A stretch of DNA of 64,000 nucleotides from CBDDEI01 sp965226775. Lineage in GTDB: Bacteria; Chloroflexota; Dehalococcoidia; SHYD01. Location of the stretch: positions 930,001 to 994,000 of the forward strand of contig CBDDEI010000002.1 of the NCBI GenBank assembly GCA_965226775.1, written 5' to 3'. The notes beneath the pieces are model-generated. The model was not told the DNA's origin. It ran no database searches and saw nothing but the letters and a program-made list of their open reading frames with translations. Both the position numbers and the translations under genes were made by a program. Every line of letters starts with the position of its first letter. Position 1 is the stretch's first letter. This document shows positions 8,404 through 18,834 of this stretch, in pieces.

Positions 8404-9642
8404 TTAAGGAGAGAGTATTTGGAGACGATTGAAGATAGTCTTAAGACGTAAAGTCGCAAGCGCGACTGGGAGGGATAATGCGTAGCCCTCATTGCTCGTT
8501 TCGACTACGTTGAGGACCGGCGCAGCGAGGAACGCTAGAGCGGTTTCAATCTCCTCTACCGTGAACTGCCCCAAACCACTGCCTTCTAGCCTTCCCTTAA
8601 GTTCAGTAACCGTTCGATGACCTGAATCCAATGCTTGAAGCAAGGCTGAAATTGTAGCAATTTTGCGCTCTGCTTCCTGCCACTTATCTTCCAAGGGAGC
8701 AAGTGCTGTGGTTTCAATCAATCCAGGGGTAAAAAGTGAGCGGAAGGACTGAGGGGCGATAGGAAAAGCCTTGTTACTCTTAAGTAGTTGAATAAGCAAA
8801 GGAACGTCTAGTAGAGCTACTCCCTCAGACGCTGCATCCTCGATTACAGCTCTATCAAACCTAATACCCGTAACCACTGCGATTTTAGTATTTTCCTGTG
8901 TAGCGTGACGCTTAATACGCGTGAAGTTGACTTGTGAGATAGACCCCGAAGAAGTTGACTTACACTCTACAATTGCACGAAACGGCTGCCGGACAAGAAT
9001 ATCTGTGCTTCCCGGCCCACCCAACAGCTTTGCTTCCAATCCCAACTCATTCATCGCGTGTTCCACAGCTCTTTCAAAGCGAACAAAGTGAGCTGAATCT
9101 TGCGACACTTCTAGAAGGACATCAGGAAGCTCCTCTGGATTCTGCAGTGCCAGCTCTTCTTGGACCAAGGCCTGTCGCCTATTCTTCAGCAGGGGTATAT
9201 GTTCCCCAAGGGAAGGTGTCTGCGATTGCTGGAGTTCCTTCGGTGTGAAGTCGTAGTAATTGCGGAAGCTACTTACATCTGTTTGACCTTTACCTGGGAT
9301 TCGCAGGAACCATCTGCCCTTAACTTGTGTCGCTAAGATTTTCCATTGAGTGGAATTCGGTTTTACTCCCGCAACCATCTCTAAAAAGACTGAGATAGGT
9401 AGCACAATTACATTATCCTCTGCCCCACAGATGAACAGAATGAATGTATTTTGGTTGGTGAATCTCGCAAGATCATCAGCTTCAACGCCGAAGAAATAAG
9501 TATTGCGAGGATGTAGTTTTGAGTACCGGAAATAGAGAATGGCCTGAGAATTTAGGGCATAAAAGCTCTGGCCGTGTAGACGGACGGGTTCATAGTACTG
9601 GCGTAAGACGCTGAGGAGATTTTCCTTTGGGTAGTTTGGCAT
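8404..9642 (-). CDS. PD-(D/E)XK nuclease, Mrr/restriction endonuclease-like
   Basis: A 412-residue protein. The central domain (about 185-275) carries the nuclease signature: E190, then D214 in GSTDIL, then E226 and K228 in VECKST, i.e. D-x(11)-E-x-K, as in Mrr-type and type II restriction enzymes. The N-terminal 130 residues are unassigned and may bind DNA. The C-terminal part (about 335-395) looks like a winged-helix segment. No methyltransferase partner is adjacent, and the gene is visibly AT-richer than its neighbours, suggesting horizontal acquisition. Whether it restricts DNA is inferred only from the fold. Confidence 0.75.
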   Translation of the reverse strand: MPNYPKENLLSVLRQYYEPVRLHGQSFYALNSQAILYFRYSKLHPRNTYFFGVEADDLARFTNQNTFILFICGAEDNVIVLPISVFLEMVAGVKPNSTQWKILATQVKGRWFLRIPGKGQTDVSSFRNYYDFTPKELQQSQTPSLGEHIPLLKNRRQALVQEELALQNPEELPDVLLEVSQDSAHFVRFERAVEHAMNELGLEAKLLGGPGSTDILVRQPFRAIVECKSTSSGSISQVNFTRIKRHATQENTKIAVVTGIRFDRAVIEDAASEGVALLDVPLLIQLLKSNKAFPIAPQSFRSLFTPGLIETTALAPLEDKWQEAERKIATISALLQALDSGHRTVTELKGRLEGSGLGQFTVEEIETALAFLAAPVLNVVETSNEGYALSLPVALATLRLKTIFNRLQILSP

Positions 9643-9818
9643 AGGCTAGCCATCAACCGCGTTGGTTTGGCTAAGCCTTTACCAGTAGCTCACGCATGGT
9701 GACGTGCTCTGTTGCATTACCATCACCATATTGTTCAGGGTAACAGCTGTAGTCAAAATGGAATCTACCGCTATCCCCTCGTGGCAACCACAGCCACAGT
9801 GATTTGCAAACTCCATTA

Positions 9819-9968
9819 CTAACTGAGGATGCTATGGCCGTTTGGACAGGGACAAGGAAACGCGCCAGGCACTTTGTCTTGCTCTTCTAGTGTTACCTGG
9901 CACTTGCCTAGTTCAAATTTCTCGTATAACAATTCTTCATACTCTGATAATGACATTCTAAACTCCAT
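9819..9968 (-). CDS. possible 49-residue small protein
   Basis: A short frame starting at ATG 9968 and ending at TAG 9819. The product is acidic in its first half (SEYEELLYEKFELG) and ends with a Cys-Pro-rich motif (PCPCPNGH) that could bind metal. No clear ribosome-binding site is seen. It may be a genuine small gene or the remnant of a longer one; low confidence. Confidence 0.25.
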   Translation of the reverse strand: MEFRMSLSEYEELLYEKFELGKCQVTLEEQDKVPGAFPCPCPNGHSILS

Positions 9969-10111
9969 TTCAGTTATTTGCCCTGCTGATTCCTTCTCTC
10001 CAAGATAACCTCACAGACTTGTAGCAACTGTGTTCTAATTTGTCAAATATATAATACAATCGTTAAACCACAAAATACCGTTATTTACTATCGTTTTGTG
10101 CCTAAATGCGC

Positions 10112-10117
10112 TATAAT
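10112..10117 (+). promoter_or_regulatory. candidate -10 box for gyrA
   Basis: Perfect TATAAT 112 bp upstream of the gyrA ATG. The -35 region is weak. It would give a 5' leader of roughly 100 nt. Confidence 0.35.
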
Positions 10118-10229
10118 AGAGCGTGTTCGCCGCTTGTAAATGCCCCCACAAAACGATGGACGATTCTCCGAGATACTTCTCTCAAAATGCGCCGTCGCGC
10201 GCCTGTAATCATTTCGCAGGAGCACTGTT

Positions 10230-12905
<2,676 letters not shown>

Positions 12906-12924
12906 GGAAACTCACTCATCCTTG

Positions 12925-12945
12925 CCCTCTCCCAAACAGAGAGGG
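12925..12945. terminator. hairpin between convergent gyrA and hemW
   Basis: A 7-bp perfect stem (CCCTCTC / GAGAGGG) with a 7-nt loop lies in the 42-bp gap between two convergent genes. There is no long T tract on either side, so it is a possible bidirectional terminator. Confidence 0.5.
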
Positions 12946-12947
12946 GA

Positions 12948-14150
12948 CTAATGATTGAGCAGGCGGACGAAGACCTCGTTGGCGAGGAGCCTGCCGCGGG
13001 GCGTGAGGCGCATCAGCGTCTCGTTCTGCTCCAGCAGTCCTATCTCCACTAGCTCTTGCAGCACATCCCGGTAGCGGTCGCGCATGTCTACACCGTGGCG
13101 CGCCTGGATGGCGTCGAAGCGCATCCCCTCGTTCAGGCGCAGGCCCAGGATGAGCGAATCGTCCAGCGCCATGCCGTCGTCCACCGGGTAGAGGTCGGCG
13201 ATGGGGCTGGCGTTTCGGATGGCCGCTTCCGTGTGGTCGCTATCACCGGCGGCCCGCGCTTCACCAGAGCCAGTATGCTCGCTCAACCGCTCTATGTACT
13301 CCTGCGGCAGGAGTATGTCGCTGAAGCGGTAGCCGCCGAAGCAGGAGTGCGCGCCCGCGCCTAGGCCCACGTAGTGTAGGTTGCGCCAGTAGGTGAGGTT
13401 GTGGAGGCACTCCTGACCAGGCGCGGCCCAATTGGAGATTTCGTACTGATGGTAGCCGTCGGCGGTCAGAGCCGCGTCCGCGGCAAGGTACTGGTCCGCA
13501 GCCAGATCAGGGTCGGGGAGTGGAACCGTGCCCTGCGCTACCCACTTCCCCAGGGGTGTCCCCTCCTCGATGGTCAGTGCATAGAGGGAGAGGTGGTCAA
13601 CCTGGAGCGCCAGCGTCTGTAGAAGCGATGCCTCCCAGGACGCCAGCGGCTGCTCCGGCAGGCCGTAGATGAGGTCAAGGTTCAGGCGCTGGAACCCCGC
13701 AGTGCGCGCCTTCCGCACCGCGTCCTCTATGTCCCCAACCGAATGTTGCCGTCCCAGCCAGGTGAGCTCCGCGGGCTGAAAGCTCTGTGCGCCGTAGCTC
13801 AAGCGGTTGACACCCGCGCGCCGGTAGCGCTCTAAGCTCTCCAATGTCACCGTGCCGGGGTTGGCCTCCATAGTGACCTCTGCGTCGGGAGTGATGGTGA
13901 GGCGCGCGCGGCAGCGGGCAAGGAAACCCTCGACTTGCTCCGGCGAGAGGAGGCTGGGCGTGCCGCCGCCGAAGAAGATGGTGCGCACCTCCCACTCGGT
14001 CAGCAGGCCGGCCCAGTTGTCCAGCTCCTGCTCCAAGGCAGCCAGGTAGGGCGGTATGAGATGATCCAGGCCGGCGTAGGTGTTGAAGTCACAGTAGTGG
14101 CACTTGTGGCGGCAGAAAGGGATGTGGATGTAGAGGGAAAGAGGCTGCAT
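12948..14150 (-). CDS. hemW: radical SAM family heme chaperone HemW
   Basis: The cluster motif CRHKCHYCDF is at residues 13-22, following the typical start (LYIHIPFC). The HemN-type C-terminal winged domain is also present (GMRFDAIQARHG and the final LTPRGRLLANEVF). The Cys-x3-Cys-x2-Cys spacing and the 400-residue length fit HemW, which inserts haem into respiratory proteins, rather than the oxygen-independent coproporphyrinogen oxidase HemN. The older annotation 'coproporphyrinogen III oxidase-like' is the main alternative. Confidence 0.9.
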   Translation of the reverse strand: MQPLSLYIHIPFCRHKCHYCDFNTYAGLDHLIPPYLAALEQELDNWAGLLTEWEVRTIFFGGGTPSLLSPEQVEGFLARCRARLTITPDAEVTMEANPGTVTLESLERYRRAGVNRLSYGAQSFQPAELTWLGRQHSVGDIEDAVRKARTAGFQRLNLDLIYGLPEQPLASWEASLLQTLALQVDHLSLYALTIEEGTPLGKWVAQGTVPLPDPDLAADQYLAADAALTADGYHQYEISNWAAPGQECLHNLTYWRNLHYVGLGAGAHSCFGGYRFSDILLPQEYIERLSEHTGSGEARAAGDSDHTEAAIRNASPIADLYPVDDGMALDDSLILGLRLNEGMRFDAIQARHGVDMRDRYRDVLQELVEIGLLEQNETLMRLTPRGRLLANEVFVRLLNH

Positions 14151-14311
14151 TGCCTCTCTATGTTAACGGAGGGGCGTTGTCGTTGTCATCGTGGAATGAG
14201 TCTTCCTCCTGCCCTATCTCGTCCCAACGAGGCACGTATCACGTATACTGAAGTTATTCCCGCGGCGCGGCAGCGCAGAGCGCAAGACCGTAAGAGAAGA
14301 GAGGTATCCCT

Positions 14312-16105
14312 GTGCTTAAGACTCATACTTGTGGCGAGATCCACCCATCCCATCATGGCCAGCAAGTGACCCTTGCAGGCTGGGTGCATCGTCGCAGGGA
14401 CCACGGCGGGCTGGTGTTCATCGATCTGCGAGACCGGATGGGCCTGACCCAGGTGGTGTTTAACCCCGCGAGGGTGCCGGAAACCCACACCCTGGCGCGG
14501 GAGCTGCGCAACGAATACGTGATCCAGGTGCGGGGCGAGGCGATGCGCCGCCCGGCTGGCACGGAGAACCCGGAGATGCCTACGGGCGACATGGAAGTGC
14601 TAGCCGACGAGTTGGTTATCCTGAACCCGTCCAAGACGCCCCCTTTCTATATCAACGAGGACGTGGATGTAGACGAGAACCTTCGCTTGAAGTACCGCTA
14701 TCTTGACCTGCGCCGCCCGGAGATGCAGCAGAAGATGATCCTGCGGCACAAGGTGGTGAAGTATATCCGGGACTTTCTGGATGCCCGCGGCTTTCTGGAG
14801 ATTGAAACGCCTATCCTCTTCAAGAGCACGCCGGAAGGTGCGCGCGACTACTTGGTGCCCTCCCGCATCCACGAGGGGAAGTTCTACGCTCTGCCGCAAT
14901 CGCCACAGCAGTTGAAGCAGCTCCTGATGGTGGCAGGCTACGAGAAGTACTTCCAGATTGCGCGCTGCTTCCGAGACGAGGACCAGCGAGGCGACCGCCA
15001 GCCCGAGTTCACGCAGCTTGACTTGGAGATGAGCTGGGTGGACCAGAACGACATCCTAGACCTGACGGAAGAGCTCTTTACTACTCTGGTGCAGACCGTT
15101 GTGCCAGACATCAAAGTTATCACGCCCTGGCCGCGGCTCACCTATCAGGAGTGTCTGCAGCGCTTTGGCAGCGATAAGCCTGACCTCCGCTTTGGTCTGG
15201 AGATAAAGGACATAGAGCCGGCGGTCAAGGATTCAGAGTTCGAGGTGTTCAAACGGGCGCTGAGCGGCGGCGGCTGTGTGCGCGCGCTGGCTGCGCCGGG
15301 CTGCGCCGGCTACTCCCGCCGCCAGATAGACGATCTGGCTGAGCTGGCGCGCTCCTTCGGCGCGGGCGGACTGGTGACCATTGCATTGGGCAGCGGCGAA
15401 TCGGACGGGAGCCTGGACACGCTGACTATGGAGCAGGTGCGGTCGTCGGCGCAACGCTTCCTGACCATAGAGCAGGTGCGGGGCATCGCCGAGCTAACCG
15501 GGGCCAAGATGGGCGACCTCATCCTGGTAGTCGCTGGGCCGGTAGCCACCACCCAGACGACGCTTGGCAACCTGCGCACCGAGATGGGCAAGCGGCTGGA
15601 GCTGGCCGACCCCAAGGTGATGGCTTTTGCCCGAGTGACCGATTTCCCCCTAGTGGAGTGGGATGAGGCAGACCAGCGCTGGGATGCCGCCCACCATCCC
15701 TTTACGCGACCGCACGTGGAGGACATGCACCTGCTGGACAACGACCCCGGCGCGGTGCGGGCCGAAGCCTACGACATGGTGTGCAACGGCTACGAGGTAG
15801 CCAGCGGCAGCATCCGCATCCATGACCAGGAGCTGCAGCAGAAGGTGTTCCAGCTGCTGGGCTACAGCCGGGAAGAGACACAGGAGCGGTTTGGGCACAT
15901 GCTGGAGGCCTTCGAGTTCGGCGCTCCGCCCCACGGCGGCATTGCTCCCGGCATCGACCGGATTGTGATGCTGCTAACGGGCGCGCCCAACATCCGGGAG
16001 GTCATCGCGTTCCCCAAGAACCAGAGCGCCATGGACATGATGACCGATGCGCCGTCCGTAGTGGACGAGCGCCAGCTGCGGGACCTACACATTGCGGTGC
16101 GGTAG
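14312..16105 (+). CDS. aspS: aspartate--tRNA ligase
   Basis: Class II aminoacyl-tRNA synthetase of bacterial type, 597 residues. It has an N-terminal anticodon-binding OB domain (LAGWVHRRRDHGGLVFIDLRD), motif 2 (FRDEDQRGDRQPEFTQ), the inserted GAD domain (about 290-410) and motif 3 (GGIAPGIDRIVMLL). The start codon is GTG with a GAGAGG ribosome-binding site. Sequence alone does not tell whether it is discriminating or also charges tRNA(Asn). Confidence 0.96.
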   Translation: MLKTHTCGEIHPSHHGQQVTLAGWVHRRRDHGGLVFIDLRDRMGLTQVVFNPARVPETHTLARELRNEYVIQVRGEAMRRPAGTENPEMPTGDMEVLADELVILNPSKTPPFYINEDVDVDENLRLKYRYLDLRRPEMQQKMILRHKVVKYIRDFLDARGFLEIETPILFKSTPEGARDYLVPSRIHEGKFYALPQSPQQLKQLLMVAGYEKYFQIARCFRDEDQRGDRQPEFTQLDLEMSWVDQNDILDLTEELFTTLVQTVVPDIKVITPWPRLTYQECLQRFGSDKPDLRFGLEIKDIEPAVKDSEFEVFKRALSGGGCVRALAAPGCAGYSRRQIDDLAELARSFGAGGLVTIALGSGESDGSLDTLTMEQVRSSAQRFLTIEQVRGIAELTGAKMGDLILVVAGPVATTQTTLGNLRTEMGKRLELADPKVMAFARVTDFPLVEWDEADQRWDAAHHPFTRPHVEDMHLLDNDPGAVRAEAYDMVCNGYEVASGSIRIHDQELQQKVFQLLGYSREETQERFGHMLEAFEFGAPPHGGIAPGIDRIVMLLTGAPNIREVIAFPKNQSAMDMMTDAPSVVDERQLRDLHIAVR

Positions 16106-16126
16106 GGGCGGGTTTCAAACCCGCCC
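16106..16126. terminator. palindromic hairpin after aspS
   Basis: A 9-bp GC-rich stem (GGGCGGGTT / AACCCGCCC) with a 3-nt loop directly follows the aspS stop codon and precedes the convergent VOC gene. It has no T tract. It could be a terminator or a REP-like interspersed palindrome. Confidence 0.5.
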
Positions 16127-16135
16127 GAATCGTCC

Positions 16136-16477
16136 CTACATCGCCGTTGGGTGTTGGGGCTGGTAGATAGCAATCTCTCCGCCACCGGGCAGTTTAGCGT
16201 GGACGACGAGTCCGTAGCCCTGATCGGTTACGGGGCCGGTGAACTCGACGCCCTTGCCCGTCAGCTCTGCAACCGTCGCGTGGACGTCATCGCACGTGAA
16301 GGAGAGTTCGTGGTGGGTGTCGTCCGATGGGTGAACGCCTAGCTCCCCGGGCGGCAATGCGAATATCAGCCACCCTTCACCGGCGTCCACCGCGGGGAAG
16401 CCGAGGACGTCTCGGAAGAAGGCGCGGAGCTGCGCCGCTTCCGGCGTATAGAGCAGGGCGTGCATTCCTGTAATCAT
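16136..16477 (-). CDS. VOC/glyoxalase-fold protein
   Basis: A 113-residue vicinal-oxygen-chelate protein with two beta-alpha-beta-beta-beta modules. Evidence includes the N-terminal strand/helix (LLYTPEAAQLRAFFRDVLGF), the central HHELSFTCDDV and the closing GGGEIAIYQP. The family covers glyoxalases, dioxygenases and drug-resistance proteins. The metal-ligand positions are not certain enough to name a reaction. Confidence 0.8.
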   Translation of the reverse strand: MITGMHALLYTPEAAQLRAFFRDVLGFPAVDAGEGWLIFALPPGELGVHPSDDTHHELSFTCDDVHATVAELTGKGVEFTGPVTDQGYGLVVHAKLPGGGEIAIYQPQHPTAM

Positions 16478-16760
16478 GAGAGCTATCCTTTCTATGGTCG
16501 GGGCGGGTGCCCTTACAGACGCGTTATGGGTCTAGTGAGTCCCAGCAGGAGTCGCAGCGTCCCCCTTGCATCGGCTTGTAGCGCGAGCCGGTCGGCAGAT
16601 CTGGTTTGCTCGAAGGGCTGCCATCGAAGCGCGCTAAGATTACTGCCCAGACTCGCCCCACCGTGCCGGCCACGCGGCTCCCTAAAACCCACGGTCTCGT
16701 AGTTTTTGGTACAGTCATCGTTCCTGGCCTCCGGGCTGGCCTGCGTCGCCGACTCCGGCT

Positions 16761-16820
16761 TAGTGAGACGCACCAGCCGAGCGGCTTGAGCCTGTTGCCG
16801 CTTACGCCACCCCCCTTACT
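16761..16820. repeat. repeat element, short copy
   Basis: Begins TAGTGAGACGCACCA and ends TTACGCCACC followed by a C run and CTTAC. The same ends bound the longer copy at 16852-16999, and TTGAGC plus TTGCC are shared inside. Function unknown. Confidence 0.45.
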
Positions 16821-16851
16821 ACTATCATAACGTGGGATCGCGTCCAAGACG

Positions 16852-16999
16852 TAGTGAGACGCACCATCTTGAGCAATTGCCCCAGAAACTCACGGGAACT
16901 TGATGGATGTGCTCGACGAGCGGGTTCCCGTGCAGAAACAGCCTACCACCCCCGCCGCAATATCGCTCAAGGCCGGCGTTACGCCACCCCCTCCCTTAC
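16852..16999. repeat. repeat element, long copy with internal hairpin
   Basis: Same boundaries as the short copy, but with an internal insertion that includes a perfect 9-bp inverted repeat (CACGGGAAC / GTTCCCGTG) around a 24-nt loop. It may be a small mobile repeat or a structured RNA gene. Confidence 0.45.
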
Positions 17000-17042
17000 G
17001 AGTTGCGGACGTTGTGCCAGACACCCCGCGGCCTACAAAGCG

Positions 17043-17072
17043 GAGACAGACGCTGCAGTAGGCAAGTATAAT
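17043..17072 (+). promoter_or_regulatory. candidate promoter upstream of the tRNA
   Basis: GAGACA (17043-17048), an 18-bp spacer, then TATAAT (17067-17072). A transcript starting near 17080 would run through the hairpin at 17087-17149 into the tRNA(CAU) sequence. Confidence 0.4.
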
Positions 17073-17086
17073 AAGAGAGTTCCCCA

Positions 17087-17149
17087 AAAGGGCGGAGGCT
17101 GAGCGGTTGGCTATTCAGTAAGCAAGAGAAGAAACCGCTGTTGCCCTTT
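17087..17149 (+). other. long two-part stem-loop upstream of the tRNA
   Basis: Two nested perfect inverted repeats: AAAGGGC pairs with GCCCTTT, and inside it AGCGGTT pairs with AACCGCT. The whole lies between the candidate promoter and the tRNA 5' end. It may be an RNA processing or leader structure. Confidence 0.4.
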
Positions 17150-17157
17150 GTGATTTC

Positions 17158-17384
17158 GGGCCCATAGCTCAGTGGCAGAGCGGTCGGCTCATAACCGATT
17201 ACGGGGTCCCGCAATTACTTGTTCTTGCCACTGGCTTCAGAACAGCACCTCACAAGGTCATGTTTTGACGCTGCACTATTGGGCAGAGCAATGTCACGAA
17301 TACTACGGGTCGTTCCGGTTGAAGCACAGCTTCGTCAACCGAGAACAGATTGGTCGTAGGTTCGAACCCTACTGCGGCCCACCA
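17158..17384 (+). tRNA. tRNA-Met/Ile2 (anticodon CAU) interrupted by an insert of about 150 nt
   Basis: The 5' part (17158-17200) has an acceptor strand, a D arm (GCTC...GAGC) and an anticodon stem-loop GTCGG-CTCATAA-CCGAT. The 3' part (17352-17384) has a perfect T arm (GTAGG-TTCGAAC-CCTAC) and an encoded CCA. Between them is a 151-nt insert bounded by GATT at both ends (17197-17200 and 17348-17351). Removing one GATT plus the insert restores a cloverleaf with a 5-nt variable loop. The 3' acceptor strand has one extra C (TGCGGCCC against GGGCCCA). The anticodon stem lacks the initiator GGG/CCC pairs, so elongator Met or Ile2. Possibly inactive. Confidence 0.7.
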
Positions 17385-17569
17385 CTATGGGCCGACTGGC
17401 ACAGGTGACTCTTGATGGTACCGTGTGAAGATCGCGGTGTAATGAAGTTGGAGAGGGCTTTCCCTGGTGCAGAGTGCGGATATTCATCGATTGAGAGGAA
17501 GGTAACGAGAAATGTCTGAGCAGACGTCGGTGGGGGCCTGAGGGGCCACCGGAGGAGGCATACAGCCGC

Positions 17570-18103
17570 GTGACCAACGCTGAGCGCTTTCGGCCGTTGC
17601 ATCCAACCATGCTGGATGATTATCGGCCGGCTAGAGAACTAGAGAACGGTTTCGAAGTCGAGCGTACAGAAGGGTACGGTCTCGACGAGGAACTGGAGAG
17701 GGGCTTTGGCCTTGCCCGTCCGTGTGTCAGACTCAGCCCCAGGGACCCTGATGCCGCACCCATCGCCGTGGTGTTTTCTGCCTTCCCTGGTCTTCATGTC
17801 CTGTTTGGCAGGTGGCACACGGAGTCTTTTCCAATCTGTGGCTGCGATGCGTGCGATGAGTCAGCAGAAGACCAGATCGAACGGCTCAACGAGATGGTCG
17901 ACGACACCACCGCCGGGAGGTTTCGCGAGACTATCAAACGTCCCCTGATACCCTTTATAGGATATGGTTGGAGGGAAGCGAAGTTCTGGTCGCCTGAACG
18001 GAGCTCCTCAGGTGGAGGTCGCGTCGACGGTCTCCTCGCGCATCGGATGTCCGGCGGTCGTCGTCGACTGGACTTGGACTGGAAGCCGTGGCATCGCCGA
18101 TAG
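17570..18103 (+). CDS. DUF6226-like protein, full-length copy
   Basis: A 177-residue protein with GRWH, CGCDACDE and the helix EDQIERLNEMVDD, which I associate with the actinobacterial family DUF6226; function unknown. The start is GTG with GGAGGAGG about 11 nt upstream. Its C-terminal half, with the methyltransferase gene that follows, is repeated at 19085-20088. The final stretch is unusually basic (GGRRRLDLDWKPWHRR), so the end of the frame may have been altered. Confidence 0.6.
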   Translation: MTNAERFRPLHPTMLDDYRPARELENGFEVERTEGYGLDEELERGFGLARPCVRLSPRDPDAAPIAVVFSAFPGLHVLFGRWHTESFPICGCDACDESAEDQIERLNEMVDDTTAGRFRETIKRPLIPFIGYGWREAKFWSPERSSSGGGRVDGLLAHRMSGGRRRLDLDWKPWHRR

Positions 18104-18834
18104 ACAGCTAGCAGTTCCCCCAAAAGTTGTTTACAGTATGGAAACCGCCGCCGTGGGCAGGAATGAACTGAGCTGGGGTCTCTTCAGCAGCCGGAGGCAG
18201 TATGCAAGACAGTAAGGACAGGGTTCAGTGGATATATTCCTCCACCTCCAACCAGGAGTTGCAGGAGCGCTACGACCAGTGGGCCGCCGAATACGACAAA
18301 GACTTGGCCGAAGAGTTCGCCTGGAACGCCCCGCAGACCTCAGTTGACCTGTTCGCCAAGCACGTCTCCACCGGGGCAAGGGTCCTCGACGCGGGGGCCG
18401 GCACTGGGCTGGTGGGTGAGCGCTTGGTGCAGTCGGGGTACCAAGACCTCTACGCCATAGACCTTTCTTTGGGAATGCTGGAGGAGGCCCGCAGAAAGGA
18501 CCTCTACAAAGAGTTCCAGCAGATGACCCTTGGGGAAGAGCTGGGTTTCGAAACCGACTCCTTCGACGCGGTAATTAGCGTGGGAGTGTTCACTACCGGC
18601 CACGCCCCGGCCCACGCCTTCGATGAGTTGGCGCGCATCACCAAACCTGGCGGGTTCATAGTGTTCAGCCTGCGAGTGGACCTGTACGACGAAGGCGGTT
18701 TCAAAGAATACCAGGCGGGCTTGGAGGAAGCCGGTAAGTGGAAGCTGGCCGAGCTTTCGGAACCCTACTGTCCGCTGCCAAAGGGAGAGCCCGATGTGAT
18801 CTACCGTATGTGGGTCTACGAGGTCACTGCCTAG
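17835..18834 (+). repeat. tandem duplication, copy 1
   Basis: Covers the second half of the DUF6226-like gene, the spacer and the whole methyltransferase gene. It is nearly identical to 19085-20088, with an offset of 1250 bp at the left end and 1254 bp at the right end, so only a few bases of indel have built up. The duplication is recent. Confidence 0.9.
18202..18834 (+). CDS. class I SAM-dependent methyltransferase, copy 1
   Basis: A 210-residue Rossmann-fold methyltransferase: motif I VLDAGAGTGLVGE at about 62-74, acidic residue of motif II in YAIDLS, motif IV region SFDAVISVGVFTTGHA, and the post-motif strand KPGGFIVFSLR. The N-terminal YDQWAAEYDKDL resembles small-molecule methyltransferases of the WBSCR27/METTL27 type. 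Substrate unknown. ATG preceded by GGAGGCAGT. Copy 2 is about 95% identical in protein. Confidence 0.85.
   Translation: MQDSKDRVQWIYSSTSNQELQERYDQWAAEYDKDLAEEFAWNAPQTSVDLFAKHVSTGARVLDAGAGTGLVGERLVQSGYQDLYAIDLSLGMLEEARRKDLYKEFQQMTLGEELGFETDSFDAVISVGVFTTGHAPAHAFDELARITKPGGFIVFSLRVDLYDEGGFKEYQAGLEEAGKWKLAELSEPYCPLPKGEPDVIYRMWVYEVTA

Larger units (their letters stand above)
9643..10229. other. AT-richer intergenic patch before gyrA
   Basis: Between the nuclease gene and gyrA there is no long reading frame. The stretch contains one short minus-strand frame (9819-9968) and a TATAAT box at 10112-10117. Its composition resembles the nuclease gene, so the two may have arrived together. Confidence 0.5.
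16478..17157. other. gene-free region with paired structured repeats
   Basis: No convincing protein gene on either strand; the frames present have arginine/proline-rich shadow composition. The region holds two related repeat elements (16761-16820 and 16852-16999), a promoter-like site and a long hairpin leading into the interrupted tRNA. I looked for RNase P RNA, SRP RNA and tmRNA signatures and found none. Confidence 0.5.

Noticed and set aside
16513..16847. Overlapping minus-strand frames of 86 and 107 codons
   Set aside because: Arg/Pro/Ser-rich, no ribosome-binding site, located in a gene-free structured-repeat region.
16490..17157. RNase P RNA, SRP RNA or tmRNA in the gene-free region
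   Set aside because: Searched both strands by eye for their conserved cores and found none.
17201..17347. Group I intron in the tRNA
   Set aside because: Too short, not in the anticodon loop, no U at the 5' splice site or P7/Q-like core visible.
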